64,000 nt of DNA, taken from positions 310,001-374,000 of the forward strand of contig NZ_JAERRF010000003.1 of assembly GCF_016741875.1 (NCBI RefSeq), read 5' to 3'. Numbering within the stretch: the first letter of the stretch is position 1; every line of letters starts with the position of its first letter. Shown one piece after another: positions 7,721 to 17,500 of this stretch. Made by a program: the position numbers and the translations under genes. This stretch comes from Streptomyces coffeae. GTDB taxonomy: Bacteria > Actinomycetota > Actinomycetes > Streptomycetales > Streptomycetaceae. Below the pieces are notes generated by a model, which was not told the origin of the DNA, searched no databases, and saw only the letters and a program-made list of their open reading frames with translations.

Positions 7721-9454
7721 TCAGCCGGTGAACTTCACTTCCGTGATGGCTTGCTTAAAGGGCCGTGCGTAGTACTGCTCCGGCGGAGAGGACGGCAACG
7801 CCGTGAGCCAGACGAGTACATAGCGCGTCTTGACCGTCTTCTTGACCTTCAGGTCGGCCGCTTTCGTCGTCGTCTTGCCCGTGTACAGATGCGTAAACGA
7901 GCTGACGGGGTCCTTGGCCGACGCGGTCGGATTCAGGGAGTCCGTGGCGTACAGCGAGATCTCGGTGAACGGGCCGCCGTACTGCAAGGAGATGGAAGCA
8001 CCACTGACTTCTTGCTCCGAGCCGAGGTCATAGACGATCCCTACGCCCTTCTTGACGCTCGGGGCGAAATTGGGACCATCGTCGTAGCCCCTGGTGCGCC
8101 AAGAGGTCGACGGGTCCTTGTCATAGGTGAGGTCGGCTTGCTCGGCGTTCTGGAGGCTGCCGTCGGGAGCGAACTCCACCGCGTCCTTGATGGCGATCGG
8201 TTTGCTGGCAACCTGCCCCGGCTTGTCGTCGTCCTTCTCACTGGTGGACTTGCCCGGGTCCGGCTTGTTCTCGTCCTTCAGCAGGGTGTCGGCGAGCTGC
8301 CAGCTGCCCAGGCCGAGGGCCGCGATCAGAAGCGCGGAGACGGCCCACTTGAGGGCCTTTCCGGTGCGGCTCTGCAACGGAGGCGGCGGGGGCACAGGAG
8401 AGGGCGCGGGAGGGCGCGAGGTGCCGCCACGCGTCGGGGGCTGGCCGTAGGCGCCCTGCTGGTACGTGGTGCGCTGATAGGCCGGAGAGGGCGTGAAGGC
8501 GGGCTCGGGCGGCCGGATGCGCGGCATGGCCGAGACGGCCTTGGCCAGCTCCTCGGGGGTGGTGCAGGGCTGGTCCTGACGGGAGGCGGTGGCCCCGTCG
8601 TTGACCAAGGCGCGCATCGCCAGCTCGGACAGCCCGCGGTGGACTCCGGCGCGGACCTGGTCGGGTGCGATCAGGCCGACGCCCTTGGGGAGCCCGGCGA
8701 GCCCGTACGCGTCCTTCTCGTAGGGCCAGCGCTGGGTCAGCCCGGCGTACAGCAGGGCGCCGATCGCCTCCGTATCGGTGCGCTGGGGGTGGTCGGCGCT
8801 GATACCGCGCAGGGCGGCCAGCACGGCCAGACCGCGGATGCGGTACTGACCGGATTCCGTGCGCAGCACGGAGCCGGGGTTCAGGCGCAGATGGGCCAGA
8901 CCCTCGCGGTGGGCGGCGGCCATCGCCTGGGAAACCTGGCTGACCAACTGATAGGCGTCGTGCGGCTCCAGCGGCCCGGCGGCGAGCACGGTGGTGAGTT
9001 CCGTGGCGTCCGGAAGCCATTCGTGGACGACGTAGACGAGGTCGTTCTCCTCGACGGCGTCGAGGACCTGGACAAAGCGGGGGTCGCCCAGAAGCGCCGC
9101 CGAGCGGGCGGCGGCGAGGACCGGACGGGCCCGTGGATGGTCAGCCGGGAGGATGTGCACACCGACGGCACGGCGCAGTTTTTCGTCCACCGCACGCCAA
9201 CTGCTGAATCCGTCCAGACGGGTGACGCACTCCTCCAGACGGTACCGTCTGGCGAGTTTGTGACCGCTGTGCAATTCGGGTGGGTTCGCGTCGGCCGCGG
9301 CGCCCGTCTCCCGGGTGCCAGCGGCCTCTGTGTCCTTGCCGGCCTTCTCTTCCGTCCCCGCCCCGTCGGCCGTGGCCTTGCCCGCCTCGGCGGTCAGCGG
9401 CTCCTCATCACCGCTGTCGGCCACGTCGACGGCAGCCGTGCTCCGTTCCGCCAC
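7721..9454 (-). CDS. Pseudokinase-like membrane protein beside MurJ
   Basis: A 577-residue protein. Residues ~1-60 are acidic and low complexity, ~62-290 resemble a Ser/Thr kinase fold, a Pro-rich linker follows, one membrane segment is near 375-395 (LKWAVSALLIAALGLGSW), and the extracellular C-terminus looks like a discoidin-type beta domain. The kinase catalytic loop reads HLRLNPGSVL where HRDLKPxN is expected, and no DFG is visible, so it should not phosphorylate. In mycobacteria a similar inactive kinase-like domain is fused to MviN/MurJ and recruits a FHA protein when phosphorylated; here it is a separate downstream gene. The GTG start at 9454 has GGAGG upstream; a much longer frame continues upstream but overlaps murJ. 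Confidence 0.82.
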   Translation of the reverse strand: MAERSTAAVDVADSGDEEPLTAEAGKATADGAGTEEKAGKDTEAAGTRETGAAADANPPELHSGHKLARRYRLEECVTRLDGFSSWRAVDEKLRRAVGVHILPADHPRARPVLAAARSAALLGDPRFVQVLDAVEENDLVYVVHEWLPDATELTTVLAAGPLEPHDAYQLVSQVSQAMAAAHREGLAHLRLNPGSVLRTESGQYRIRGLAVLAALRGISADHPQRTDTEAIGALLYAGLTQRWPYEKDAYGLAGLPKGVGLIAPDQVRAGVHRGLSELAMRALVNDGATASRQDQPCTTPEELAKAVSAMPRIRPPEPAFTPSPAYQRTTYQQGAYGQPPTRGGTSRPPAPSPVPPPPPLQSRTGKALKWAVSALLIAALGLGSWQLADTLLKDENKPDPGKSTSEKDDDKPGQVASKPIAIKDAVEFAPDGSLQNAEQADLTYDKDPSTSWRTRGYDDGPNFAPSVKKGVGIVYDLGSEQEVSGASISLQYGGPFTEISLYATDSLNPTASAKDPVSSFTHLYTGKTTTKAADLKVKKTVKTRYVLVWLTALPSSPPEQYYARPFKQAITEVKFTG

Positions 9455-9564
9455 CGTCGTTCCTGCCTCCCCATCCGTTGCACCTGGTCCGAGCCAAGAC
9501 AATTGTGCCCACAGTCCGCCGCTATGCACGACACGCGACGGCGGACGATGGTTGTGCTCAATGA

Positions 9565-11943
9565 TCAGCGACCGAGTCGTCCGCGCACCATACCGACCAT
9601 GGCCGTCAGCTCTTCGATCCGCATCCGTTTCGCCGCAATGTAGAAGACCGCGATAAGAACGAGACCGCCACCCGCCAAGGACGCTACGGAGCCCGCCAGG
9701 CCGGAGCCGAGGGACTGGGTGATGGTGTAGGCCGCCCCACCGCCGAGGAGGGCTGCGGGGACGCTGGCGCCCACGAGACGGGTGTAGGTGCGCACGACAT
9801 GGCGCCCGTGCAGATCGCCGCCCAGACGGACGCGCAGACGCTTCCACGCCACGCCTACGCCGATCGTGTAGGCCAGCCCGTAGGAGGCGGCCATGCCGAC
9901 GACGGCCCAGCGGGCGGGCAGCGCCAGGAAGCACAGGGCGGAGGCGGCGGCGTTCACGGCGGCGATGATCACCGTGTTGTAGAAGGGGGTGCGGGTGTCC
10001 TCGTAGGCGTAGAAGCCGCGGAGCACTACGTACTGCACCGAGAAGGGGATCAGGCCGAGGCCGAAGGCCATCAGCATGTAGCCCATGGACTGGGCGGCCT
10101 CGGTGCCGGAGGCGCCGAACAGCAGGGTGCACATGGGGATGCCGAGCGCGACGAACGCGAAGGAGATCGGCACGATGGCGACGGCGGAGGTGCGCAGGCC
10201 CTGTGAGATGTCGTCGCGGACCGCGCCCGCGTCCCCGTCGGCGGCCGCGCGGGAGATCCGGGGCAGCAGGGCGGCCATCACCGAGACGGTGATGATCGCC
10301 TGGGGCATGCCCCAGATGAGCTGCGCGCTGGAGTAGCCGAGGTAGCCGGTGCCGGGGAAGCCCTGGTTGTCGGCCTTGGAACCGGCCCAGGTGGCCAGCT
10401 GGGTCACCACGACGACACCCACCTGGTTGGCGAGGACGAACATGACGGTCCACTTGGCCAGCTTGGCGGCTTTGCCGAGGCCGTGGCCCCGCCAGTCGAA
10501 GCGTGGCCGGAAACGGAAGCCCGAGGCGCGCAGATACGGGAACATCGCGAGCGCCTGGACGACCAGCCCGAGGAGGGTGCCGGCGCCGAGCAGCCGGATG
10601 CCCTCCGGCGTGATGGTCCTGACCTCCATCTTCGAGCTGCTGGCCGTGCCGAACACGTAGATGAACAGGCCGAAGGTGAAGATTATGACGATGTTGTTCA
10701 GGACCGGGGTCCACATCATCGCGCCGAAGCGGCCGCGGGCGTTGAGGATCTGCCCGACGACCACATGTACGCCCATGAAGAAGATCGTGGGCAGGCAGTA
10801 GCGGGCGAAGGTGACCGCGACCTCGTTGGCCGGGGGGTTGTCGGCGATGTCGGCGGACATCATCCGCACCAGCAGCGGGGCCGCGAACACGGCCACGGTG
10901 ACGAGGACGCCGAGGACCACCATCACCAGGGTGAGCAGGCGGTTGGCGTAGGCGACGCCGCCGTCCTCGTCCTCCTTCATGGCGCGGACGAGCTGCGGGA
11001 CGAACACCGAGTTCAGACCGCCGCCGATGGTGAGGATGTAGATCATCGTCGGCAGGGTGTAGGCGACGGCGTAGGTGTCGCCGAGGGTCGCCGCGCCGAG
11101 CGCCGCGATGATCACCATCTGCCGGACGAAGCCGGTCAGCCGGGAGACCAGCGTTCCGGCGGCCATCAGCGCACTGGACTGGAGCAGGCTCGCCGCACGT
11201 CCGCCGGAACGCTTGGGAGCGGCCTCGTCGGCGGCGGGCTCGGTGATCACCGGTGCGGCCACCGTGGGCGCGGCGGCCGACGCGGGCTCGGCCGCAGGCG
11301 CGGGCGCGGGCCGCGCGGGCCCGGGCACCGGAGCCTGGCCCTGGGAGGGCGCGGACGGATAGCCCTGGGGGCTCTGCGGATGGCCCTGGGAGGGTCGGGG
11401 CTCGTAGGGCTGCTGATCGCGGTAGAGATGTGCGAAGGCATCCCGCTGCGGCTGCTCCCCCGCCCCGTAGCCGCCGACGTCCGTGCCCGGGTATCCCGGG
11501 GCCGCGGGGTCGGCGTACTGCTGCTGCGGCGGGCCGGCGGGGGCCTGGCCGGCCGCGGGCGGCCAGGCACGCGGGTCGTGGCCCCGCGGCGCGGCGGCCT
11601 GCTGGGGGTAGGGCTGTTGAGGATGGCCGCCTTGCGGCGGCGCGGCGGGCGCGGCCCGGTCGTACAGCGGGTCCGTCAGCGGATCATGGCCATACGCGTC
11701 CTGCGACGCGGACGTGTGGGGGTAGGGCGTGTAGGTGCCGGTGACGTACGGATCCTGGAGATAGGGATCCTGCGTGTAGTGCGTCTGGCCGTACGCCTGA
11801 CGGGGATCGGCCGCAGGGGCTTGGGCGTCGCCCAGATACGGATCCTGCTGGTGCGGTTGCGGTCCGTAAGGGTCGTGGGGGGTGTGAGGGGATGGCTGCG
11901 GCGGTGGTGGCCCCTGGCCATCACCGTCATATGGCGCGTTCAT
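9565..11943 (-). CDS. murJ: Lipid II flippase MurJ (MviN) with long N-terminal extension
   Basis: Flips lipid II across the membrane for peptidoglycan synthesis. Residues ~255-792 form the multi-pass MVF domain (about 14 membrane segments), beginning SALMAAGTLVSRLTGFVRQ and containing the conserved GGGLNSVFVPQL. The first ~250 residues are a cytoplasmic Pro/Gln/Tyr-rich tail with repeated QDPYL/DPYV-type units, much longer than in most bacteria. ATG with GGTGGGG upstream. The pseudokinase-like gene follows on the same strand, suggesting regulation of the flippase by protein-protein contact. Confidence 0.95.
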   Translation of the reverse strand: MNAPYDGDGQGPPPPQPSPHTPHDPYGPQPHQQDPYLGDAQAPAADPRQAYGQTHYTQDPYLQDPYVTGTYTPYPHTSASQDAYGHDPLTDPLYDRAAPAAPPQGGHPQQPYPQQAAAPRGHDPRAWPPAAGQAPAGPPQQQYADPAAPGYPGTDVGGYGAGEQPQRDAFAHLYRDQQPYEPRPSQGHPQSPQGYPSAPSQGQAPVPGPARPAPAPAAEPASAAAPTVAAPVITEPAADEAAPKRSGGRAASLLQSSALMAAGTLVSRLTGFVRQMVIIAALGAATLGDTYAVAYTLPTMIYILTIGGGLNSVFVPQLVRAMKEDEDGGVAYANRLLTLVMVVLGVLVTVAVFAAPLLVRMMSADIADNPPANEVAVTFARYCLPTIFFMGVHVVVGQILNARGRFGAMMWTPVLNNIVIIFTFGLFIYVFGTASSSKMEVRTITPEGIRLLGAGTLLGLVVQALAMFPYLRASGFRFRPRFDWRGHGLGKAAKLAKWTVMFVLANQVGVVVVTQLATWAGSKADNQGFPGTGYLGYSSAQLIWGMPQAIITVSVMAALLPRISRAAADGDAGAVRDDISQGLRTSAVAIVPISFAFVALGIPMCTLLFGASGTEAAQSMGYMLMAFGLGLIPFSVQYVVLRGFYAYEDTRTPFYNTVIIAAVNAAASALCFLALPARWAVVGMAASYGLAYTIGVGVAWKRLRVRLGGDLHGRHVVRTYTRLVGASVPAALLGGGAAYTITQSLGSGLAGSVASLAGGGLVLIAVFYIAAKRMRIEELTAMVGMVRGRLGR

Positions 11944-11991
11944 CGCTACCCCACCTCATCGTCCGCTGCGGCCGGTCGGCCCGGGCATTGC

Positions 11992-14400
11992 TCAATGCTC
12001 CACTTTCTCACCCGAGCCGGACGGGTCAGCGCTTTGCGATCCGGTGTCCGGTGCCGGGTCACTCGGCTGCTCGGGCACGAGAGCGTGTGACGCGTCACAT
12101 TCGTCGGTCTCCGCGGCTTCGCGGGAGTCCTCGGCGCTCTTGCCGTCTTCGGCGTCCAGCTCCGTATCGCCCTCGTCATCGCCGTCGGCGGCGGACCGCT
12201 TGCGCTGGACGTAGATCCGGATGCCGGCGAGGACCAGCAGCAGCACACCGCCGGCGATGACGAGGATGACGGTCGAGGTGATCTCGGTGACATTCACCTG
12301 GAACGTCATCTCGTCGCCGTACGGCTGTCCGTCCGGGGTTTCCAGCTGTGCCGAAACCCACACCGGCCCGTTCGCGTTCGCCGTGGTGCCGAACTTCACG
12401 GACTGGCTGTGGCCGCCCTCGACGGTGACGACCTGGGGTTCGCCGACCGCCAGGCGGTTGCCCTGCTGGGAGCGGAGGACCAGCCGCAGCTTGACGCCCT
12501 GCACCAGGTTGTTCTGCACGGTCACCGGGATGGTGGCGCTCCGCCCGGACAGTGTCATGTCCGTCTTCGGGACCAGGCGCACCTTCTTGGTGAGCCCGGA
12601 CAGATAGCTCTGGACGTCATGCCGGAATCCGGTCGCGTGCTGGGCCTCACCGCGCCACGAGGTGGACATGTCGCGCCTGATCGCGTTCCCGAAGGGGGGG
12701 ACCACCCGGTAGTCGGCGGTGAGGATCCGCTCGAACATGTCGAGGGTGCCCTGGGTCTTCTGGATGTCGTCGAACGCCTGGGAGGGCAGCTCCTGTTTCC
12801 GCAGTGCTCGGGGATACGCATGGCCGCCGGGCACCCGCTGGGTGGCGTTCGGGTCGGGCTTGGCCTTCGCGGCCCGGCTCAGGTCGAGGGGCTCGCTCCA
12901 CTGCCCGGGGAGACCCTTCAGGGCCGCCGCCATGGCCTGTGCCTGGCTGGCGGTGGGCATTCGCTGCGGCGCGACGACGATACTGCGCTGCTTGTCCGGT
13001 GCCTGGAGGCTGATCATCTGGCTCTGGGCGAGGAACCGCTGGATGGCCAGCGTGGAGTTCTGCGGCGTGGACATGTCGCCGTTGAAGGCGGTGGACAGCC
13101 GTGCGTCGGCGACCACCGCCGTGTTGCCGCCGCCGATCTGCCGGGCCGCCGTCGGGGTGTAGGAGAGGCCGCCGGTCTCCCGGAGGCTGTCGCTGCGGGC
13201 GATGACGTTGTGGGCGCCCGCGGAGGTGGCGACATCGACGACGGAGGAGTCGATCGCTCCGTCCACTGGCCAGGCGAAGTCCGTGCGCGGCTTCACCCCG
13301 AGGACGGTCTGCACGGTCAAGGAGGCGAGCTCGGTGGCGTCCTGGAGGTGGCCGAGGGCGCCGGAGTTCTTGCCGCGGTGGGCGAGGGAGGCGAGATCGG
13401 GGTCGGCGAAGGGCAGCGCGACCACCTGTTGGTCCTCCACGGCCTTCTGAAGATCGTTGAGCCACTGCTTGGCGACGGCCTGCCCGCGGCCCGGTGTGGT
13501 GTCGTCCCCACCCTTGGGGTCCTCGACCTCGTACGTCCGGGTCATCGCCTCGACCGTGGCGAGCAGATCGGGGTCGATCACCCAGGTGATGGGGAGGCTC
13601 TTCCCCAACGTCACCATCTGCTGCAACCGGCCGCCGGGAGAGAGCTCCTTCACAAGACGGTCGTCACGGAAGATGGGGGTGCGGTCCTCGTCGTTCTCCG
13701 TACGAGGGGTCACATGGGTGGCGGAGATGAGCGGCCACAAGAAGGTGAGCTGGGACTTCTTCTCGGCCGCGCTGGTCTGCCAGGGGAGGAAGGTGCGCCG
13801 GATCCCCAGCACCTGCGGCCAGGGCCGGTTCTGCGTCTGTCCGGTCAGGGAGACCCCGAGCTGATAGACGCCGTCCTGGCCGAGGTCCAGCTTGTCGACC
13901 GGTATGGAGAGAGAGAAGTCACGGCTGGCACCGGCCGCCAGTTTGCCGATCTTCTTGATGTACTTGCCGCCGATCTCGGTGCCGTCCGCGCCCTGGGTGT
14001 AGCTGGTGCGCCGGGCGGCATCGTCGATCGCGTTGCGGCCGTTGAGGGGCTGACCCACATGGAGGCCGACATGGGCGGCGGAGATCGCCGTCTTGGTGCC
14101 GTTGGTGACGGTTCCGCCGACCGTGAGGGTGTCGCCCTTCTCCGGCGCGGTGGGCGTCATCGAGGTGATGGCGACGTCCACGGAGTGGGAGCGGGTGACT
14201 TTGCCCCCGGGCAGCGCCACGGAGCCCGTGTGTGCCGTCCCGGCCGTGTGCTCCGCCGGGGCCGCGTGGGCGGCGGGCGACGCGGGGATCTGCGTCGCGC
14301 CCGCAAGCACCGGTACGGCCGCGAGGAATGCCGCCGTGCGCCGCAGCCATCGACGGGCACGAGCGGAAGTGGTCCCCCGGTGGTCTGCCGCATCGGCCAC
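11992..14400 (-). CDS. Secreted, membrane-anchored DUF6049-type protein
   Basis: An 802-residue actinobacterial protein of unknown function. It has an Arg-rich N-terminus followed by a hydrophobic signal sequence (about 18-48, ending in an Ala-rich cleavage region), a large extracellular region with two Ig/CARDB-like beta segments (near 55-150 and 600-720), and one membrane segment near 725-750. A short acidic cytoplasmic tail follows. GTG start. It is 48 bases upstream of murJ on the same strand, and the three genes probably form an operon. Its conserved place beside murJ suggests a role in envelope assembly, but no activity can be read from the sequence. Confidence 0.85.
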   Translation of the reverse strand: MADAADHRGTTSARARRWLRRTAAFLAAVPVLAGATQIPASPAAHAAPAEHTAGTAHTGSVALPGGKVTRSHSVDVAITSMTPTAPEKGDTLTVGGTVTNGTKTAISAAHVGLHVGQPLNGRNAIDDAARRTSYTQGADGTEIGGKYIKKIGKLAAGASRDFSLSIPVDKLDLGQDGVYQLGVSLTGQTQNRPWPQVLGIRRTFLPWQTSAAEKKSQLTFLWPLISATHVTPRTENDEDRTPIFRDDRLVKELSPGGRLQQMVTLGKSLPITWVIDPDLLATVEAMTRTYEVEDPKGGDDTTPGRGQAVAKQWLNDLQKAVEDQQVVALPFADPDLASLAHRGKNSGALGHLQDATELASLTVQTVLGVKPRTDFAWPVDGAIDSSVVDVATSAGAHNVIARSDSLRETGGLSYTPTAARQIGGGNTAVVADARLSTAFNGDMSTPQNSTLAIQRFLAQSQMISLQAPDKQRSIVVAPQRMPTASQAQAMAAALKGLPGQWSEPLDLSRAAKAKPDPNATQRVPGGHAYPRALRKQELPSQAFDDIQKTQGTLDMFERILTADYRVVPPFGNAIRRDMSTSWRGEAQHATGFRHDVQSYLSGLTKKVRLVPKTDMTLSGRSATIPVTVQNNLVQGVKLRLVLRSQQGNRLAVGEPQVVTVEGGHSQSVKFGTTANANGPVWVSAQLETPDGQPYGDEMTFQVNVTEITSTVILVIAGGVLLLVLAGIRIYVQRKRSAADGDDEGDTELDAEDGKSAEDSREAAETDECDASHALVPEQPSDPAPDTGSQSADPSGSGEKVEH

Positions 14401-14579
14401 GCGCTCGCCCGTCCCTCGTCGTCAGTGGTCGTCAGTGGTCGTCGCAATGTGCGTCCACGGAATGGTAACGATGCCCGCTGTGGCGAAGTGCTGTGGAGAG
14501 CTCCACAAGATCGTTACGGGATCGGTTGCGCCGATCATCTGGAGGCTCCGAGGCGCGCGGCCACGTACCCTGTGCTGTT

Positions 14580-16070
14580 GTGCCGAACGCCAACAATGAC
14601 AGCCGATCCCCGCAGTCGACCAATGAGCTCAGCCAGGTGCAGCGCCGTGCCGTGGCCGAATTGCTGAGGGTCTCTCCCGTCGCTGACGATCTCGCCCGCC
14701 GGTTCGAGCAGGCCGGTTTCCGGCTGGCCCTCGTCGGCGGCTCGGTCCGGGACGCGCTGCTCGGCCGCCTTGGCAATGACCTGGACTTCACGACGGATGC
14801 CCGGCCCGACGACGTACTGAAGATCGTCCGTCCCTGGGCGGACGCTCTCTGGGAGGTCGGCATCGCCTTCGGCACGGTCGGCTGCCGGAAGGACGCTCCC
14901 AGCGGAAACGGGTCACAGCAGAGCTTTCAGATTGAAATCACGACGTATCGGTCAGAGGCCTATGACCGGACATCTCGGAAGCCTGAGGTGTCCTACGGCG
15001 ACTCCATCGAGGAGGACCTGATCCGTCGGGACTTCACCGTGAACGCGATGGCGGTGGCGCTTCCGCAGAAGGAGTTCATCGACCCGCACAACGGACTGGA
15101 GCACCTGGCCGCCCGGGTGCTGCGTACGCCGGGGACGCCCGAGGAGTCCTTCTCCGACGATCCGCTGCGGATGATGCGCGCCGCACGGTTCGCCGCTCAG
15201 CTGGACTTCGAGGTCGCCCCCGACGTCGTTGCCGCGATGACGTCCATGGCCGGCCGTATCGAGATCGTCTCGGCCGAGCGGGTGCGTGAAGAACTGAACA
15301 AGCTGGTCCTGGGGGCTCGCCCGCGCCAGGGCCTGCGGTTGCTCGTCGATACCGGGCTCGCCGACTGCGTTCTGCCGGAGCTTCCCGCGCTGCGGCTGGA
15401 GCGTGATGAGCATCACCGGCACAAGGATGTCTACGAGCACTCGCTGACCGTGCTGGAGCAGGCCATCGATCTGGAGGAGAACGGACCGGATCTGGTGCTG
15501 CGGCTGGCGGCCCTGCTGCATGACATCGGCAAGCCGAGGACGCGCCGGTTCGAGAAGGACGGCCGGGTCTCCTTCCACCACCACGAGGTGGTGGGCGCCA
15601 AGATGACCAAGTCGCGGATGACCAAGCTGAAGTACTCCAACGAGATGGTGAAGGACGTCTCACGTCTGGTTGAACTGCATCTGCGCTTCCACGGCTATGG
15701 CACGGGCGAGTGGACCGACTCCGCGGTGCGCCGCTATGTACGCGATGCGGGACCGCTGCTGGACCGGCTGCACAAGCTGACCCGCTCGGACTGCACCACC
15801 CGCAACAAGCGCAAGGCGGGGGCGCTTTCCCGTGCGTACGACGGGCTCGAGGAGCGCATCGCACAGCTCCAGGAGCAGGAGGAGCTGGAGGCGATCCGCC
15901 CGGACCTCGACGGCAACGAGATCATGACGATCCTCGGTATCGCCCCCGGGCCGCAGGTCGGCAAGGCGTACAAGCATCTGCTGGAGCTTCGGCTGGAGAA
16001 CGGCCCCATGGAGCGGGACGCCGCCGTTGCCGCGCTCAAGGAGTGGTGGGCGGCCCAGTCGCAGGACTGA
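14580..16070 (+). CDS. pcnA: CCA tRNA nucleotidyltransferase / poly(A) polymerase family
   Basis: Adds or repairs the 3' CCA of tRNA (class II nucleotidyltransferase); streptomycetes also have poly(A) activity in this family. GGSVRD is at residues 53-58, catalytic acidic residues lie in GNDLDF near 66-70, RRDFTVNAMA is near 145, and an HD phosphohydrolase motif (LLHDIGKPRTRR) is near 314. I chose GTG 14580 (496 residues) because the preceding frame is unlike the family. The upstream 180 bases are shared with the divergent DUF6049 gene and must hold both promoters. No clear homology beyond the core is needed for the call. Confidence 0.93.
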   Translation: MPNANNDSRSPQSTNELSQVQRRAVAELLRVSPVADDLARRFEQAGFRLALVGGSVRDALLGRLGNDLDFTTDARPDDVLKIVRPWADALWEVGIAFGTVGCRKDAPSGNGSQQSFQIEITTYRSEAYDRTSRKPEVSYGDSIEEDLIRRDFTVNAMAVALPQKEFIDPHNGLEHLAARVLRTPGTPEESFSDDPLRMMRAARFAAQLDFEVAPDVVAAMTSMAGRIEIVSAERVREELNKLVLGARPRQGLRLLVDTGLADCVLPELPALRLERDEHHRHKDVYEHSLTVLEQAIDLEENGPDLVLRLAALLHDIGKPRTRRFEKDGRVSFHHHEVVGAKMTKSRMTKLKYSNEMVKDVSRLVELHLRFHGYGTGEWTDSAVRRYVRDAGPLLDRLHKLTRSDCTTRNKRKAGALSRAYDGLEERIAQLQEQEELEAIRPDLDGNEIMTILGIAPGPQVGKAYKHLLELRLENGPMERDAAVAALKEWWAAQSQD

Positions 16071-16084
16071 GGCCAACGGCGGGT

Positions 16085-17425
16085 CTACGTTTCACGTGAA
16101 ACATCGCGCTGCCGCGTCCTCCCCTGGTCCTGTTTCACGTGAAACAGGACCAGGGTCGCCGTAGCCGCGTAGAGCAGCGCCACACAGACCACCAGCAGGG
16201 ACGAGACCCCGTCGGGCGGCAGCATGACGGCGGCGACGCCCGCGGCGCCCACGAAGGCGACATTGAACAGGACGTCATAGAGGGAGAAGATCCGGCCGCG
16301 GAAGTCATCGTCGATCGATGACTGCACCACAGTGTCAGTGGCGATCTTCGCTCCCTGGGTGGTGAGTCCGAGAACGAAGGCGGCGACGAGCATCGGCGCG
16401 GGTTCGAAGGGCAGCCCGAGACCCGGTTCCAGAAGAGCGGCCGCTGCCGCGCACACCATGATCCAGGAGAGCTGGCCATCGGCGCGGGAGTGGCTGCCGA
16501 TGGCGCTGAGCCGGCCCACCGCCCATGGGGTGATCAACGCGGCGGCGAAGAAGCCCGCGCCGGAGACGCCGACCGCCAGGCCGAGCAGGGCGAGCCCGTC
16601 GGCCTCGTTACCGGCCCACTCATAGCGGCAGAGCATCAGGACCATCACCGTGAGCGCGCCGTAGCAGAAGCGCATCAGCGTCATCGAGGTCAGCGCCAGA
16701 GTGGGATCCCGGCGCTTCAGCAGATGCCGCACGCCCGCGACCAGACCGTGTGCGGTGCTCAGCAGTGCGGTGCGCAGCCGGGGCAGGAGTACGGCCGGAT
16801 CGGGGCCCAGCAGATTGAGCGGCATCACCAGTGTCGCGAGTCCCGCGGCGAGATAGAGCGCGGCGCCCAGCAGGACGACCAGTGCGTCCGACGAGGAGCC
16901 GCCCGGGCCCGACAGGCGGACGATGAAGGCCACCATGCCGCCCAGGGTGGCCGCCAGCGTTCCCGCTGTCGGCGACAGGGAGTTGGCCATCACCAGCCGC
17001 TCCGGGCTGTCCACCACACGCGGCAGCGCGGCCGAGAGCCCTGCCAGCACAAAGCGGTTCACGGCCGTCACAGAGAGGGCGGAGACGTAGAAGAGCGCGT
17101 CCGGTACCTGGGCGAGCACCAGAACGGCGGTTCCGACGGCCAGTCCGGAGCGCAGCAGATTGCCGTAGAGCAGGACCTGCCGACGGCGCCAGCGGTCCAG
17201 CAGCACCCCGGCGAACGGGCCGAGGAGCGAGTAGGGGAGCAGCAGCACCGCCATAGCGGAGGCGATGGCCGTGGCGGAGGTCTCCTTCTCGGGGGAGAAG
17301 ACCACATAGGTCGCCAGCGCGACCTGGTAGACCCCGTCAGCCGACTGGGACAGCAGGCGGACGGCCAGGAGGTGGCGGAAGTCGCGGAGTTGCAGCAGTA
17401 CGCGGAGATCACGCACAACAGGCAT
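16085..17425 (-). CDS. MFS permease
   Basis: Major-facilitator-superfamily protein of 446 residues with about 12 membrane segments; LLDRWRRRQVLLYGN is the conserved loop between helices 2 and 3. The transported compound is unknown, with a drug or metabolite exporter likely. The start chosen is ATG 17425 with a GAAGGTGG site. The C-terminal tail runs over two perfect parS sites, read as FHVK and VSRET, so the reading frame appears to have adapted around them. It is convergent with pcnA, only 14 bases apart. Confidence 0.88.
   Translation of the reverse strand: MPVVRDLRVLLQLRDFRHLLAVRLLSQSADGVYQVALATYVVFSPEKETSATAIASAMAVLLLPYSLLGPFAGVLLDRWRRRQVLLYGNLLRSGLAVGTAVLVLAQVPDALFYVSALSVTAVNRFVLAGLSAALPRVVDSPERLVMANSLSPTAGTLAATLGGMVAFIVRLSGPGGSSSDALVVLLGAALYLAAGLATLVMPLNLLGPDPAVLLPRLRTALLSTAHGLVAGVRHLLKRRDPTLALTSMTLMRFCYGALTVMVLMLCRYEWAGNEADGLALLGLAVGVSGAGFFAAALITPWAVGRLSAIGSHSRADGQLSWIMVCAAAAALLEPGLGLPFEPAPMLVAAFVLGLTTQGAKIATDTVVQSSIDDDFRGRIFSLYDVLFNVAFVGAAGVAAVMLPPDGVSSLLVVCVALLYAATATLVLFHVKQDQGRTRQRDVSRET
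16089..16102. promoter_or_regulatory. parS site (perfect), pcnA/MFS junction, copy 1
   Basis: Exact GTTTCACGTGAAAC in the final codons of the MFS gene, 19 bases after the pcnA stop. Confidence 0.95.
16132..16145. promoter_or_regulatory. parS site (perfect), pcnA/MFS junction, copy 2
   Basis: Exact GTTTCACGTGAAAC, 43 bases centre-to-centre from the previous copy, nearly the same spacing as the pair in the anti-sigma gene. The site is flanked by a longer near-palindrome (TGGTCCTGTTTC and complement). Confidence 0.95.
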
Positions 17426-17446
17426 GACGCCACCTTCACACACCAC

Positions 17447-17479
17447 ACGGGCCTCCGGGTGTATTACCCGAAGGCCCGT
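17447..17479. terminator. Terminator between inositol-phosphate synthase and MFS genes
   Basis: Two 14-base arms (ACGGGCCTCCGGGT and ACCCGAAGGCCCGT) pair with one mismatch around a GTATT loop. It lies 21 bases beyond the stop of the minus-strand synthase gene. Confidence 0.75.
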
Positions 17480-17500
17480 GATCATGCGGCGAGCATGTTC

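Noticed and set aside
6950..9643. 897-codon plus-strand frame opposite sigM and the pseudokinase-like gene
   Set aside because: Shadow frame with abnormal residue composition; minus-strand proteins have clear domains and ribosome-binding sites.
9455..10714. Upstream extension of the pseudokinase-like gene to 997 residues
   Set aside because: The extra ~420 residues are Arg/His/Pro-rich and overlap murJ in another frame on the same strand. GTG 9454 with GGAGG is a much better start.
12409..14667. 752-codon plus-strand frame opposite the DUF6049 gene
   Set aside because: Shadow of the minus-strand secreted protein, which has a signal peptide, membrane anchor and normal codon bias.
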